Below, piece by piece: positions 34,318 to 43,089 of a stretch of DNA of 64,000 bases. Under the pieces are notes generated by a model. That model saw nothing but the letters and a program-made list of their open reading frames with translations, made no database searches and was not told the origin of the DNA. The DNA comes from Abyssalbus ytuae. GTDB lineage: Bacteria > Bacteroidota > Bacteroidia > Flavobacteriales > Flavobacteriaceae. Made by a program: the position numbers and the translations under genes. Position 1 is the stretch's first letter. Each line of letters opens with the position of its first letter. The stretch covers positions 3,286,001-3,350,000 of the forward strand of contig NZ_CP094358.1 of assembly GCF_022807975.1 (NCBI RefSeq), written 5' to 3'.

Positions 34318-36108
34318 TTAATGCCATTCTATGGTAAAAGTATCTAAAGGCGAACTTTCATTATTTGTAAAAGCACTGGCTTTCATTTCATAACCTTCGT
34401 AAGTATCGTTGCCTTTTTTTCCTTCTACATCCTTTTCCAGGAGGTTTTTAATGTCATTAACCTTTCCGCTTTCCCAAAATTTGGTATGCACCCCGTTTGC
34501 CCCGGAGTAGGGCGTATTCCAACCTATAGAAACATCGCGTATATGTAAGCTGGGGTCTCTAAGTTCATATAAAGTTACGGCTATAGACCCCCTCATGGCC
34601 CCGGCTGTTTTGGTATGCAAAAAAACTCCTGCCTGCCCCGGCAGTATTACATCGGGGTATGAACCGTTGTTCCACATATGGCCGGAAGAATTTCTATCGG
34701 CAATATACCGCAGCCAGGTACCGGTAACATTATATACAATTATTAAGGTAGAAACACCGTTTCCGTAGGCTTTTTTCATTTCTTTTACTTTTGCTATGGC
34801 CGCTTTTTTTAAGTCATCAGACGAAATTTGCGCTTTGGCCATTTTTGCAGTTTTACCCGGGTTTTCTCCCCAGGTGGGACTTCCTATGGTTACCCCCCTG
34901 GTTTGAGAGGGCGGGCTTACTTTGTTATACAACCGGCTAATGTTATGGATGGCTTTTTTTAAAAAAGATTCGGCTTTGGAAAAGTGCGGGCTGTCGGTAT
35001 CTGTTTTTTGAAGGGCTTCCCAGGTTTCAATCTGCGCAAGTTCTTTAGATACATTAGATAAATATGAATCTACAGTTTCTATTTCTTTAGGATCCAAAGG
35101 TACTCCATACCTTGTTTCACTCGCCTCCAATTGTTTTCTGGAGTTATTTACATGTTTTCTCTGTCCGATAAAAGATGAAAATTTTTGAATTACCTGTAAC
35201 CGTGGGGGTTTGCATTTTTCTTTAAATTCTTTTCTTTTAGCTTTATCCAGCAATAGCAATATTTCATCAAAACTACTCCAGGGTGTTACAATAGCCACCA
35301 TATTAGAGCCTCCTTCTTGTAATACATCTTCATCAAACTTTTTACGCTCATTCATTATTTTTTCATAATTCATGAAGTCGCTAAGATCAAGGCTTAGTTT
35401 TGAACCGAAGCTCTGGTGGTTTATATCAACTTCAAATCTTTGTTGATTTGATGACATCTGTTGTTTAAACTTTGCCCTTGCTTCTGCACTGGTTTCTAAT
35501 CCGGAATAGATTAATTCTAATTCTCCGGCTACTTTTTTTGCAGAAGATTCGCTTTCTGCCTTTATCCTGATATCTATATTTAATGAGCCTCCTTTGATAA
35601 AGCCTATAATGGCCTGTCTTCCATATAAATTTAAAAATTCATCTATATCCCCTTCTTCTTTAAGTAACTTTTTGGCACGAGAATTTAATTCCAGCGATTG
35701 ATTCACCAAATTACTGCCTCCCGAATGAATATATTTTGAAACGAGCAGGTGTACGGATGTGGAACTGGTTTCACGTTTTTCCATAAAACTTGCAGATGCT
35801 GATACGCTGGCTCCAAAGCCCGTACCGGCAAATTCGGTGTCCATGCTTAAAAAATCCGACAGTTCTTTTTCTGAGTTTATAATTTGTGTGGTTCCTTGCT
35901 GGTAGTGCTGATCGTCTTGTTCTTTTATTTGTACATTGGCAAAAGGGGAAGGACAAGGGGCATTATCCAGCCAGTCAAATCCCTTTCCTATTTCCATTCC
36001 TTCAGCAAAGGGAACTATAGCCTGATAACTTCCTGAGCTTCTGTTGAGCAATGCTTTTTTGGCAGATTTTTGGACCTCTAATTCTAAATGCTGTTTAATT
36101 GTTTCCAT
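34318..36108 (-). CDS. MACPF-like pore-forming protein with C-terminal aegerolysin-like domain
   Basis: 596 residues, no signal peptide and no lipobox (METIKQHLELEVQKS). The N-terminal half resembles a MACPF/CDC fold: GFDWLDN near 43, a Gly/Ser/Ala-rich stretch FGASVSASASF (98-108), and LYGRQAIIGFIKGG (161-174), which fits the MACPF signature of aromatic-Gly, three residues, six residues, Gly-Gly. Residues 453-596 form a beta-sandwich pattern (YNVTGTWLRYIADRNSSGHMW, named by Y459 and W479; then PDVILPGQAGVFLH and MRGSIAVTLYEL) like aegerolysin/crystal-toxin domains. In fungi MACPF and aegerolysin are separate partners of one pore. Both assignments rest on motif reading. It stands alone between repeats and has its own terminator. 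Confidence 0.6.
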   Translation of the reverse strand: METIKQHLELEVQKSAKKALLNRSSGSYQAIVPFAEGMEIGKGFDWLDNAPCPSPFANVQIKEQDDQHYQQGTTQIINSEKELSDFLSMDTEFAGTGFGASVSASASFMEKRETSSTSVHLLVSKYIHSGGSNLVNQSLELNSRAKKLLKEEGDIDEFLNLYGRQAIIGFIKGGSLNIDIRIKAESESSAKKVAGELELIYSGLETSAEARAKFKQQMSSNQQRFEVDINHQSFGSKLSLDLSDFMNYEKIMNERKKFDEDVLQEGGSNMVAIVTPWSSFDEILLLLDKAKRKEFKEKCKPPRLQVIQKFSSFIGQRKHVNNSRKQLEASETRYGVPLDPKEIETVDSYLSNVSKELAQIETWEALQKTDTDSPHFSKAESFLKKAIHNISRLYNKVSPPSQTRGVTIGSPTWGENPGKTAKMAKAQISSDDLKKAAIAKVKEMKKAYGNGVSTLIIVYNVTGTWLRYIADRNSSGHMWNNGSYPDVILPGQAGVFLHTKTAGAMRGSIAVTLYELRDPSLHIRDVSIGWNTPYSGANGVHTKFWESGKVNDIKNLLEKDVEGKKGNDTYEGYEMKASAFTNNESSPLDTFTIEWH

Positions 36109-36416
36109 TGTATTAGATTTTAAGATTTCCTACTCTCTTATTGGTTTTTCGGAATACACCCTGATCGATCGACACCACAAAATTGAGATAGTTTTTAATA
36201 AAATAAAAGCCCCTAAATACGGGAAATTGTATACCGTGGAAAATACGGGGTTTTGTTGCGGAATATCCCTTTTGCCCGGGGGGATAAGTATTTAGTTGGC
36301 TTTAATGGATGTAGGGGAGTTACATATAGGTTTTTTTCTTTGCATGGGCTAAGAAAAGGAAGAGGAACTTTTGGTACAGGGCTCTGCTGATTATTTATAT
36401 TTACAAATAATAATAA

Positions 36417-36831
36417 TGTTCATTTTGCCTTGATGCAAAACGAACCAACCCGCCCGAACGTGCCATTCGGTACGGGCGGGAAGATCAAGAACATTTTAAG
36501 GAAATTTTTGTGGTTACCCACAAAACCGCAGTCACTTTTTTCGCTCCATGCTTTATCCTGCTTTGCAGGATGCACTTCCGCTCACAGTGCTGCTATTTCT
36601 GGAAAATGTTCGGCTTTTTTTCATTTTAAATTTTTCTTTTCTTTGAAATTACCGATAATGTACACTTAATATATTCATAATAATTTTATTCCAGCGTAGC
36701 CGGGATTTCTCTTTGGTCAAGAATAGGCGTAGCAAAGCTTTGAGATTCAGGAGCAGAGCGACGCGGAGTTTGCAAGCCGGTTTTGCGATAGCAAAAATTC
36801 CTACCAAAGGGCGTGCTTTCTTCCCGCCCGA
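36417..36831. repeat. Composite repeat, copy 1 (blocks A and B)
   Basis: Block A (36417-36670) starts with the hairpin TTTTGC-CTTGAT-GCAAAA (36423-36440), then the palindrome at 36449-36480, then ATCCTGC-TTT-GCAGGAT (36555-36571). Block B (36680-36831) runs from TAATAATTTTATTCC to GGGCGTGCTTTCTT. Both recur at 38714-39166 with about 90 percent identity by eye. No gene lies in 36109-37036 besides this; the short frames here are by-products of the repeat. Confidence 0.8.
36449..36480. repeat. CCCGCCCG...CGGGCGGG palindrome family, copy 1
   Basis: Arms CCCGCCCG and CGGGCGGG around AACGTGCCATTCGGTA. Further copies: 36823-36854, 38746-38777, 38991-39015 (partial), 39297-39328 and 52665-52696 (degenerate). 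Confidence 0.8.
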
Positions 36832-36854
36832 ACGTGCCGTTTGGTACGGGCGGG
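36823..36854. repeat. CCCGCCCG palindrome, copy 2
   Basis: Same arms, with GTGCCGTTTGGTA as the inner part. It closes block B of composite repeat copy 1. Confidence 0.8.
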
Positions 36855-37036
36855 TTGGTTCTCCCGTTAACTATCGGGATTGCAAGGACAAAGAAAATGA
36901 ACAAGAATAAAACCGTACAGGGAAAAAACTTTCTTCAATATAAATATCATCAATACAACTATTAAAAAGAAATAAAACCATAAGTGGGGTTTTAGCATAT
37001 GTAATTGTAACTTTGGAAGAAATAATAATAATAAAA

Positions 37037-37795
37037 ATGAAAATAGTCATATCTCCTGCAAAGTCTTTGGATTTTGAATCAAAATTACCTTCACATAAAC
37101 ATACGGATGCTATATTTTTACCGGAATCTGAAAAAATAAATAAGCTCTTAAGGAAAAAATCTCCTAAAGAGCTTTCACAGTTAATGAATATTTCAGAAAA
37201 CCTGGGCGAACTTAACTGGCAGCGTAACCAGGAATGGAGTTTGCCTTTTACCGAAGAAAACGCGAGGCCGGCAGTGTATGCCTTTAACGGGGATGTGTAC
37301 CGCGGACTGGACGCTTACTCCATACCTCTTAGTAAACTGGACCAGTTGCAAAATACCCTTCGTATTTTATCGGGTTTATACGGGGTGTTGAGGCCCATGG
37401 ACCTTATTCAGCCTTACCGACTGGAAATGGGCACTAAAATTTCAGTAGGTAAAGACAAAAATTTATATGAGTTCTGGAAAGAAAAAATTACCAAAGCTTT
37501 AAACGACGAGTTAAAAGACGGCGAGCTTTTTGTAAACCTTGCCAGCAACGAATATTTTAAGGCAATAGACAGCAAAGCATTGCAGGTGCCTGTGATAACG
37601 CCTGTTTTTAAAGATTTTAAAAACGGTGAATACAAAACCATTATGACCTATGCAAAATTGGCCCGTGGTTATATGACCCGCTATATTGTTGATAATGATG
37701 TTACCACCCTTGAAGGGTTAAAAGGTTTTGATTATGAAGGCTACGCCTTTAGCGAAAAACTGTCGGACGAAAAAGAATTAGTTTTTACCAGGTAA
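37037..37795 (+). CDS. yaaA: Peroxide stress protein YaaA
   Basis: DUF328/UPF0246 protein of 252 residues from ATG 37037 (an upstream frame extension from 37013 adds only EEIIIIK and is rejected). MKIVISPAKSLDFESKLP is the family N-terminus; PAVYAFNGDVYRGLDAY, LSGLYGVLRPMDLIQPYRLEMGT and ASNEYFKAID are core motifs. E. coli YaaA lowers intracellular iron-driven damage under peroxide stress and binds DNA. A uracil-DNA-glycosylase-like gene follows after 15 bases, so the pair may act in oxidative DNA damage. The pair is flanked by two copies of a long composite repeat. Confidence 0.93.
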   Translation: MKIVISPAKSLDFESKLPSHKHTDAIFLPESEKINKLLRKKSPKELSQLMNISENLGELNWQRNQEWSLPFTEENARPAVYAFNGDVYRGLDAYSIPLSKLDQLQNTLRILSGLYGVLRPMDLIQPYRLEMGTKISVGKDKNLYEFWKEKITKALNDELKDGELFVNLASNEYFKAIDSKALQVPVITPVFKDFKNGEYKTIMTYAKLARGYMTRYIVDNDVTTLEGLKGFDYEGYAFSEKLSDEKELVFTR

Positions 37796-37810
37796 TAAAA
37801 AGAATAAAAA

Positions 37811-38464
37811 TTGTTTTTGCACACACATCCTTACGGCCCTTTTATACCTGAAGGGGCTACTAAGTTAATAGTAGGTACTTTACCCCCGCCGAGGTTTTCT
37901 ACCGGCGAATTGAGAGAAGGCGACGTGGATTTTTGCTACGGAAGCAGGGACGGGCAGTTGTGGATTATCCTGAACAGGATTTTTAACCTGGATCTGAAAT
38001 TTGAAACCACCCCGGAAGCTGTTAACCAGAGAAAAAACTTTTTAATTAATAACAGGATAGGTATTTGTGATATAGTGGAAAGTGCCGAAAGACTGAAGAT
38101 TGATGCCACCGACCTGGGAATGCAAAATGTGGTGTTGCGCGACCTTATTTATTATTTAAGACAACACCCCACGGTTCATACCCTGCTTTTTACCGGCGGA
38201 AACAGTAAAAACGGGCCGGAATATTTTTTCAGGAAACATTTAAAGGAAAATGATTTAAAACTGGAACTGCTTTCTAATGAAGTTCCCAGGGTTCATCAGT
38301 TTATGCTGGATAAAAGAGTTATAAAAACAGTTTCTTTAACGGCTCCTTCGGGGTCGGCAAACAGGGCGGTGGGTTCTATAGAGTTGTACAGGGAGTTAAA
38401 AAATAAAAACCCTGATTTTAATACTATTGATTTCAGGGTGATGCAGTATCGTAAGTTTTTTTAA
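37811..38464 (+). CDS. Uracil-DNA glycosylase family protein
   Basis: 217 residues starting at a TTG (37811); a second TTG at 37817 is possible and no ATG is available before the conserved start. LIVGTLPPPRFSTGELREGD resembles the first active-site motif of the MUG/TDG-like branch of uracil-DNA glycosylases, with DFCYGSRDGQLWIIL and LLFTGGNSKNGPEYF following. The late SLTAPSGSANRAVG may be the second motif. This subfamily is common in Bacteroidota and little studied; base specificity is unknown. It is cotranscribed with yaaA. Confidence 0.75.
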   Translation: MFLHTHPYGPFIPEGATKLIVGTLPPPRFSTGELREGDVDFCYGSRDGQLWIILNRIFNLDLKFETTPEAVNQRKNFLINNRIGICDIVESAERLKIDATDLGMQNVVLRDLIYYLRQHPTVHTLLFTGGNSKNGPEYFFRKHLKENDLKLELLSNEVPRVHQFMLDKRVIKTVSLTAPSGSANRAVGSIELYRELKNKNPDFNTIDFRVMQYRKFF

Positions 38465-38713
38465 TTCTTATATAATTACCGGTTTATTCCATGCCTCACT
38501 CAAATTAGAGTGAACCCGTGCTTTCTTCCAAATAAGATTACACATATTATTGGTGGTGGAGATATTTTCAGGAGTAAAATGAAAAAGTTAATTTACTTAA
38601 TCTCTCTTTCTTTTCTTTGAGGAATAAGAATAAAACCAAACGGATGCTCCCTAACCATGGGGGCCTGGAAATTGCGGAAATAGCTGTTGCATGACATTCT
38701 TTAAAAGATGGTA
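38465..38713. other. Gap with a possible broken secreted-protein start
   Basis: ATG 38579 opens MKKLIYLISLSFL, a signal-peptide-like start, but stops after 13 codons. No continuation was recognised. It may be a gene remnant cut by the arrival of the composite repeat. Confidence 0.25.
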
Positions 38714-39166
38714 TGTTCATTTTGTCTTGATACAAAACGAACCAACCCGCCCGAACGTGCCATTCGGTACGGGCGGGAAAATCAAGAACATTTTGAGGAA
38801 ATTTTTGTGGTTACCCACAAAACCGCAGCCACCTTTTTTCACTCCATGCTTTATCCTGCGTTGCAGGATGCACTTCCGCTCATAGTGCTGCTATTTCTGG
38901 AAAATGTTCGGTTTTCTTTCATTTTAAATTTTTCTTTAAAATTATCGATAGTATATACTTAATTTATTCCTATTAAGGACGTGCTGTCTTCCCGCTCGAA
39001 CGTGCCATTCGGTAGCACATTCTAATAATTTTATTCCGGCGTAGCCGGGATTTCCCTTTGGTCAAGAATAGGCGTAGCAAAGCTCCGAGATTCAGGAGCA
39101 GAGCGACGCGGAGTTTGCAAGCTGGTTTTGCGATAGCAGAAATTCCTACCAAAGGGCGTGCTTTCT
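38714..39166. repeat. Composite repeat, copy 2
   Basis: Block A 38714-38965 and block B 39023-39166, separated by a 57-base insert with a partial palindrome (38991-39015). Its leading hairpin is TTTTGT-CTTGAT-ACAAAA (38720-38737): the C-G pair of copy 1 is replaced by T-A, so pairing is kept. No gene is seen in 38714-39632. Confidence 0.8.
38746..38777. repeat. CCCGCCCG palindrome, copy 3
   Basis: Identical in arms and core to copy 1. Confidence 0.8.
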
Positions 39167-39296
39167 TTTGGTTCTTTTCTTTGCACGGCCAAAGAAAAGG
39201 AACAAGATAATAATTGTCGGTACCGACCACACATTTGCACCCCAAAGCCTCCCGACTTCTGGGAAAAAATTTTTCATTGCCAAAAAAAGAAATAAA

Positions 39297-39328
39297 CCCG
39301 CTCGAACGTGCCATTCGGTACGGGCGGG
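39297..39328. repeat. CCCGCTCG palindrome, copy 5
   Basis: Arms CCCGCTCG and CGGGCGGG (one G-T wobble) with the same core. It stands outside blocks A and B, after a segment CCAAAAAAAGAAATAAA. Confidence 0.75.
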
Positions 39329-39632
39329 AAACGCTAGGCTGCCGGAAGTGTCTCTAAATTTTTTGTTTGCTTCCTGAAATTCTACGGAACCTTCACTTAA
39401 AATTTCACAAGACACTTGCAAAGGCCGTATTACAGTATGGTAAAATGCTCAAGGAATAGGATTTTTAATCCCGTTTTTAAAAGGAAACAGAAAAAAGAGA
39501 TTATTTTTAGGAAACTCTGAGGCTTATCTCTTGTATATACTTCACTTTTTATATTTCTGAAACACCTTGTGAACCCTTTGATGATATAACAATACCGGGT
39601 GGAAGTTATTAAGAACAGACTACTATATAATA

Positions 39633-40412
39633 TTACCGGTTTATCCATTCTTTTAAGGCGGAAGCTTTTGCTTTACTAACAATAATTTGTTGTTGCGGTG
39701 CGGGTATGGTATTTATAATGAGCCTTCCGTTAAAATAAAAATCAAGATCTTTAATAGCCTTTCTGTGTACAATAAACTGCCTGTTTACCCTGAAAAACAA
39801 CTCGGGGGATATTTCACTTTGAATCTGCTCCAGGGTGGAGTCAATAACGTATTTAGTATTATTGGCCGTACATGCATATACTACCTCGTTAGTGGTATAA
39901 AACCAGTGAATATTATCGGTATGCAGGGGTATGAGTTTGTTCTGGCTGTGCACCAGGTATGATTTTTTAAAAGAATCTTGGGCAGTACTTTTAATATACC
40001 GGGTAATCATGCTTTTTATTTTATCAAATTGCAGTTGGGTTTTATGGTTTGCCGCACTTTCAAACTTGTGCAGGGCTTTAATGATATCATCTTTATCAAA
40101 AGGTTTTAGTATATAATCAATACCGTTTACTTTAAAGGCATCGAGCGCATGATTGTCGTAAGCCGTAATAAACACCACCGGAACCACCGGTTGGATCTCC
40201 TCAAAGATTTCAAAAGACAAACCGTCGTTCAGCCTTATATCCATAAAAAGCAAGTCGCATCGCTGTATGTTGCCGCTTAACCATTTAACCGAATCTTTTA
40301 CACTCCCCATTTTATTTAAAACGGTAATGCTGCTGTCTATTTCGTTTAATATATATTCGAGGTTTCTGGAAATGGCCGGTTCATCTTCTATAATGGCAAT
40401 GTTTACAGGCAT
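39633..40412 (-). CDS. LytTR family response regulator
   Basis: 259-residue regulator. Receiver domain: IAIIEDEPAISRNL (E9, D10), phosphoacceptor LLFMDIRLNDG (about D58), conserved Lys ILKPFD (about K103). LytTR domain at about 150-255 with LIPLHTDNIHWFYTTNEVVY and PELFFRVNRQFIVHRKAI. It starts 5 bases after the kinase gene. Unlike the first LytTR pair it is not beside a glycan locus; an esterase lipoprotein gene lies upstream of the pair, so the target is unclear. Confidence 0.92.
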   Translation of the reverse strand: MPVNIAIIEDEPAISRNLEYILNEIDSSITVLNKMGSVKDSVKWLSGNIQRCDLLFMDIRLNDGLSFEIFEEIQPVVPVVFITAYDNHALDAFKVNGIDYILKPFDKDDIIKALHKFESAANHKTQLQFDKIKSMITRYIKSTAQDSFKKSYLVHSQNKLIPLHTDNIHWFYTTNEVVYACTANNTKYVIDSTLEQIQSEISPELFFRVNRQFIVHRKAIKDLDFYFNGRLIINTIPAPQQQIIVSKAKASALKEWINR

Positions 40413-40417
40413 ACTGA

Positions 40418-41440
40418 TTAAATTAAAGGTATTTTGACTATAAAATGTGTAACTGTTTTTTCAACAGCTATTTCTTTTCCGGTTAAAATTTTATAACGTT
40501 CGTTTAAGTTTAACAATCCGACGCCGGTTGAGGGTTCTTTATTTTTTTTCTCTTTAAGGGTATTTTTAAAAATAAGATAATCATCTTCCCGGTAAATATC
40601 TGTATAGACAGGAAATTCTACAGAAACTTCATTATGCTTTACTACGTTTTCAATAAGCGGTTGTAAAGACATATGGGGTACTTTATACGAGATGTTGTTT
40701 AGTTGTATGTTTACAAAAAGGGCATTTTCAAACCTCACCTTTAAGAGTTCTATATGAGATTGAAGTAAATCAATTTCATCGCTTAAGCTTACCAGTTGGG
40801 GTTGCTTATTACTTAATGAATATCTGAAAACTTTGGACAAATGTGATACGTACTCTTGTGCTTTTGCGGGTTGCTCCCTTATAAGTGCCGACAGGTTTGT
40901 TAAAGTATTAAATAAAAAATGAGGTTCAATCTGAGCCTTCAGATTTTTTATTTCGGCATCGTAATAGGCATTTTTCAGGAGTTCATTTTCTTTATCTTTT
41001 TGTTTCTGCTGCCTGTATAAAAACAGAATCTTTACCAGAATACTCATAAGCACCAGGCTGAGGATAAATTTAATTAAATAGGCCCCCCTGAAAATTTTGA
41101 GGTTTATTACATTATCAAAAATTACTCTTTGTGAATAGATGCCCGTAGCCAGAAACAACCAGAAAAAAACAATATTTACGCATAGAATAATTATAGTGGA
41201 GCTTAGTTTGTTAAAGGAGTATTTACTGAACAGCCAGAGGTTTAATAAACCAAAGCAGAAACAAAATAAAAGCTGGAAAGAGGTTTGATATACCAGTTCG
41301 GGGAAGTTAAAATTCCACGGATTTCTTACCAGGTGGCTTTTTCCGGTATAATGAATTAATAGCCGGTAAATATTAAATGATATAGCAATAATAAGAGAAG
41401 TTAAGGCTATTATTTTACTTTCATTCCGGGTTATTTTCAT
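40418..41440 (-). CDS. LytS-type sensor histidine kinase
   Basis: 340 residues with four membrane segments in the first 140 residues, a short coiled linker (RQQKQKDKENELLKN) and the His_kinase domain: H-box LKAQIEPHFLFNTLTNLSAL, N-box LQPLIENVVKH, G-box TGVGLLNLNERYKIL. It lacks a sensory extracytoplasmic domain. It is the first gene of the two-gene LytTR pair; the stop is 5 bases before the regulator's start. Confidence 0.92.
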   Translation of the reverse strand: MKITRNESKIIALTSLIIAISFNIYRLLIHYTGKSHLVRNPWNFNFPELVYQTSFQLLFCFCFGLLNLWLFSKYSFNKLSSTIIILCVNIVFFWLFLATGIYSQRVIFDNVINLKIFRGAYLIKFILSLVLMSILVKILFLYRQQKQKDKENELLKNAYYDAEIKNLKAQIEPHFLFNTLTNLSALIREQPAKAQEYVSHLSKVFRYSLSNKQPQLVSLSDEIDLLQSHIELLKVRFENALFVNIQLNNISYKVPHMSLQPLIENVVKHNEVSVEFPVYTDIYREDDYLIFKNTLKEKKNKEPSTGVGLLNLNERYKILTGKEIAVEKTVTHFIVKIPLI

Positions 41441-41480
41441 ATTACTACTAAGTTGTTGGCAAGATTAACTGTTTGTAAAG

Positions 41481-42386
41481 TTAATCTAATTCATGTTGTT
41501 TAAAAAAACTCCATATCAGCTCGTTAGCATTAACAGAAGTAGCAGGTGGATCTGCAAATCTACTATGCGGATTTCCACCGGGCCATGAATGGCCCCCGTC
41601 TTCAGTCAGGTAAATTTTAACCGGCTTTTGGCAACCGGACCATTCAATGGTTTTATAATTACTGAATTGTGTTTCTGTCCGGGATGATTCTTTGCAATCA
41701 TTTATTTTAATCCACTTAGCAATACCTTCTTCTACAGGAGGAAAGTATATACCGCCTACTCCCGTACCCCCGTTATACGGAACCCTGGTATCTTTTTCCG
41801 AGTGAATATGCAGTATGGGAACAGGAGTGGTGGCAGGGCAGTTTCCCTCGGTATACATGGTCCCCGCCACCGGTGCTATTGCCGCTATTTTCCCGGGTAA
41901 TTCGCAGGCCAGTCTGTAGGCCATCATAGCCCCGTTAGACATGCCTGTAATGTAAATTCTTTTTCTGTTTATATGATAACGGGAGATTATTTTTTCAATT
42001 AATTCCTGTATAAATTTTACATCGTCTGTTTTATTATCTGCAGCATCTTTGCAACAGCCTCCCGCATTCCAGTATCTTAAGCCCAGTACCCCGTCACTTT
42101 GCGTCCCTTCAGGATATACGATTACATAATTTTCGGCATTGGCTTTTTGAGTTAAATTATAATGCTTCTCCATTTGTGAAGCTTTGCCACCGGCTCCGTG
42201 CAATGCAATGACAAGAGGAAAATTGTGGTTGTTATCATAACTGTCGGGCAATACCAGTAAATAGTTTCTTTCCAGTCCGTTGGAAATTATGGAGCTATAT
42301 AGCCTGGATTGGCTTTGATATACCGGGCTTTTGGTACAGCCGCTTATAAATAACAGGAGTATTGATAATTGTAAAATACTTTTCAT
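41481..42386 (-). CDS. LpqC / feruloyl-esterase-like lipoprotein esterase
   Basis: Secreted alpha/beta hydrolase of 301 residues with lipobox LFISGC (Cys17). ALHGAGG forms the oxyanion region, GMSNGAMMA holds the nucleophile Ser, HSEKDTRVPY the Asp and DGGHSWPGG the His. This matches the PHB depolymerase / LpqC (COG3509) family, which includes feruloyl and acetyl esterases. GCCKD and paired Cys elsewhere suggest disulfides. It is upstream of the LytTR kinase by 40 bases and may be part of the same transcript. Substrate unknown. Confidence 0.85.
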   Translation of the reverse strand: MKSILQLSILLLFISGCTKSPVYQSQSRLYSSIISNGLERNYLLVLPDSYDNNHNFPLVIALHGAGGKASQMEKHYNLTQKANAENYVIVYPEGTQSDGVLGLRYWNAGGCCKDAADNKTDDVKFIQELIEKIISRYHINRKRIYITGMSNGAMMAYRLACELPGKIAAIAPVAGTMYTEGNCPATTPVPILHIHSEKDTRVPYNGGTGVGGIYFPPVEEGIAKWIKINDCKESSRTETQFSNYKTIEWSGCQKPVKIYLTEDGGHSWPGGNPHSRFADPPATSVNANELIWSFFKQHELD

Positions 42387-42420
42387 TTTTTACTTTTTTT
42401 AGGGCGGTTAGTCACAATTA

Positions 42421-42451
42421 AAATAGCAAGACACATTTTATCTTGCTATTT
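42421..42451. terminator. Bidirectional hairpin terminator
   Basis: AAATAGCAAGA, 9-base loop, TCTTGCTATTT with T-runs on both sides. It ends the leftward gene 42537-42911. Confidence 0.75.
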
Positions 42452-42536
42452 TTTGAAAGAAAGTGTTGAAAAAACTGGCTTATAACCAGAATAAATATTA
42501 CCGGATTTTTGAGATCTACCGGTTTGCTGTTAACAA

Positions 42537-42911
42537 CTAATTCTGTTTTTTGTTTTTATTCTCTTTATATCTTTCTTTTAACAATTTACGGTTTTCCTGT
42601 TGTATACTTTTGTATTTTTTAAATTCTTCCTCGCTAAGCAGGGTTTTAAGTTCGTTATCCTTTTCATTGCTTATTGATTTGAATTTTTTGAATTTTGAGA
42701 ACCGGCTCTCATCACTGTTTCTCACTTCGGCACTTTTTTCAAAATATTTTTGGCTTATTTCTATAAACTTATCTTTTTTTTCATCCTGTAACCCGATTTC
42801 TTCTGTTTGATTGGTTAAAAATTCCGTATACATATCACCATTGTCGGCAGTGCCCTGTGAAAACATATTATAACTTACAAGCAGTAACAGTGTAAAAAGA
42901 AAATTTCTCAT
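42537..42911 (-). CDS. Hypothetical secreted charged protein
   Basis: 124 residues from ATG 42911; an upstream extension of ten residues (MLHKIKKIKV) is less likely because the signal peptide MRNFLFTLLLLVSYNMFSQ follows. The mature part is helical and highly charged (EIGLQDEKKDKFIEISQKYF, LKTLLSEEEFKKYKSIQQEN, ending in a Lys/Asn-rich tail), similar in style to small Spy/CpxP-like or DUF4890-type periplasmic proteins of Bacteroidota. Function is unknown. It has its own terminator. Confidence 0.7.
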   Translation of the reverse strand: MRNFLFTLLLLVSYNMFSQGTADNGDMYTEFLTNQTEEIGLQDEKKDKFIEISQKYFEKSAEVRNSDESRFSKFKKFKSISNEKDNELKTLLSEEEFKKYKSIQQENRKLLKERYKENKNKKQN

Positions 42912-43089
42912 GACTTTTATTTTTTTAATTTTATGCAGCAATAATAGTTTATATCATTAACCTGAAAAGTGTTTATTTGGGTGAAGCAGATAAAAAAGAA
43001 GGTGAACCGGCCGATTAGGCAGGTAGAATGATGCGATGGACCTGATAACCCTAAACAGGCATTTTTTGAACTGATTTTAAAGCAATATC

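Noticed and set aside
38579-38620. A new secreted small protein starting MKKLIYLISLSFL
   Set aside because: The frame stops after 13 codons; kept only as a possible remnant.
36413-39421. Frames of 64-113 residues within the composite repeats on both strands
   Set aside because: They recur only because the DNA repeats recur and encode low-complexity, overlapping products without family features.
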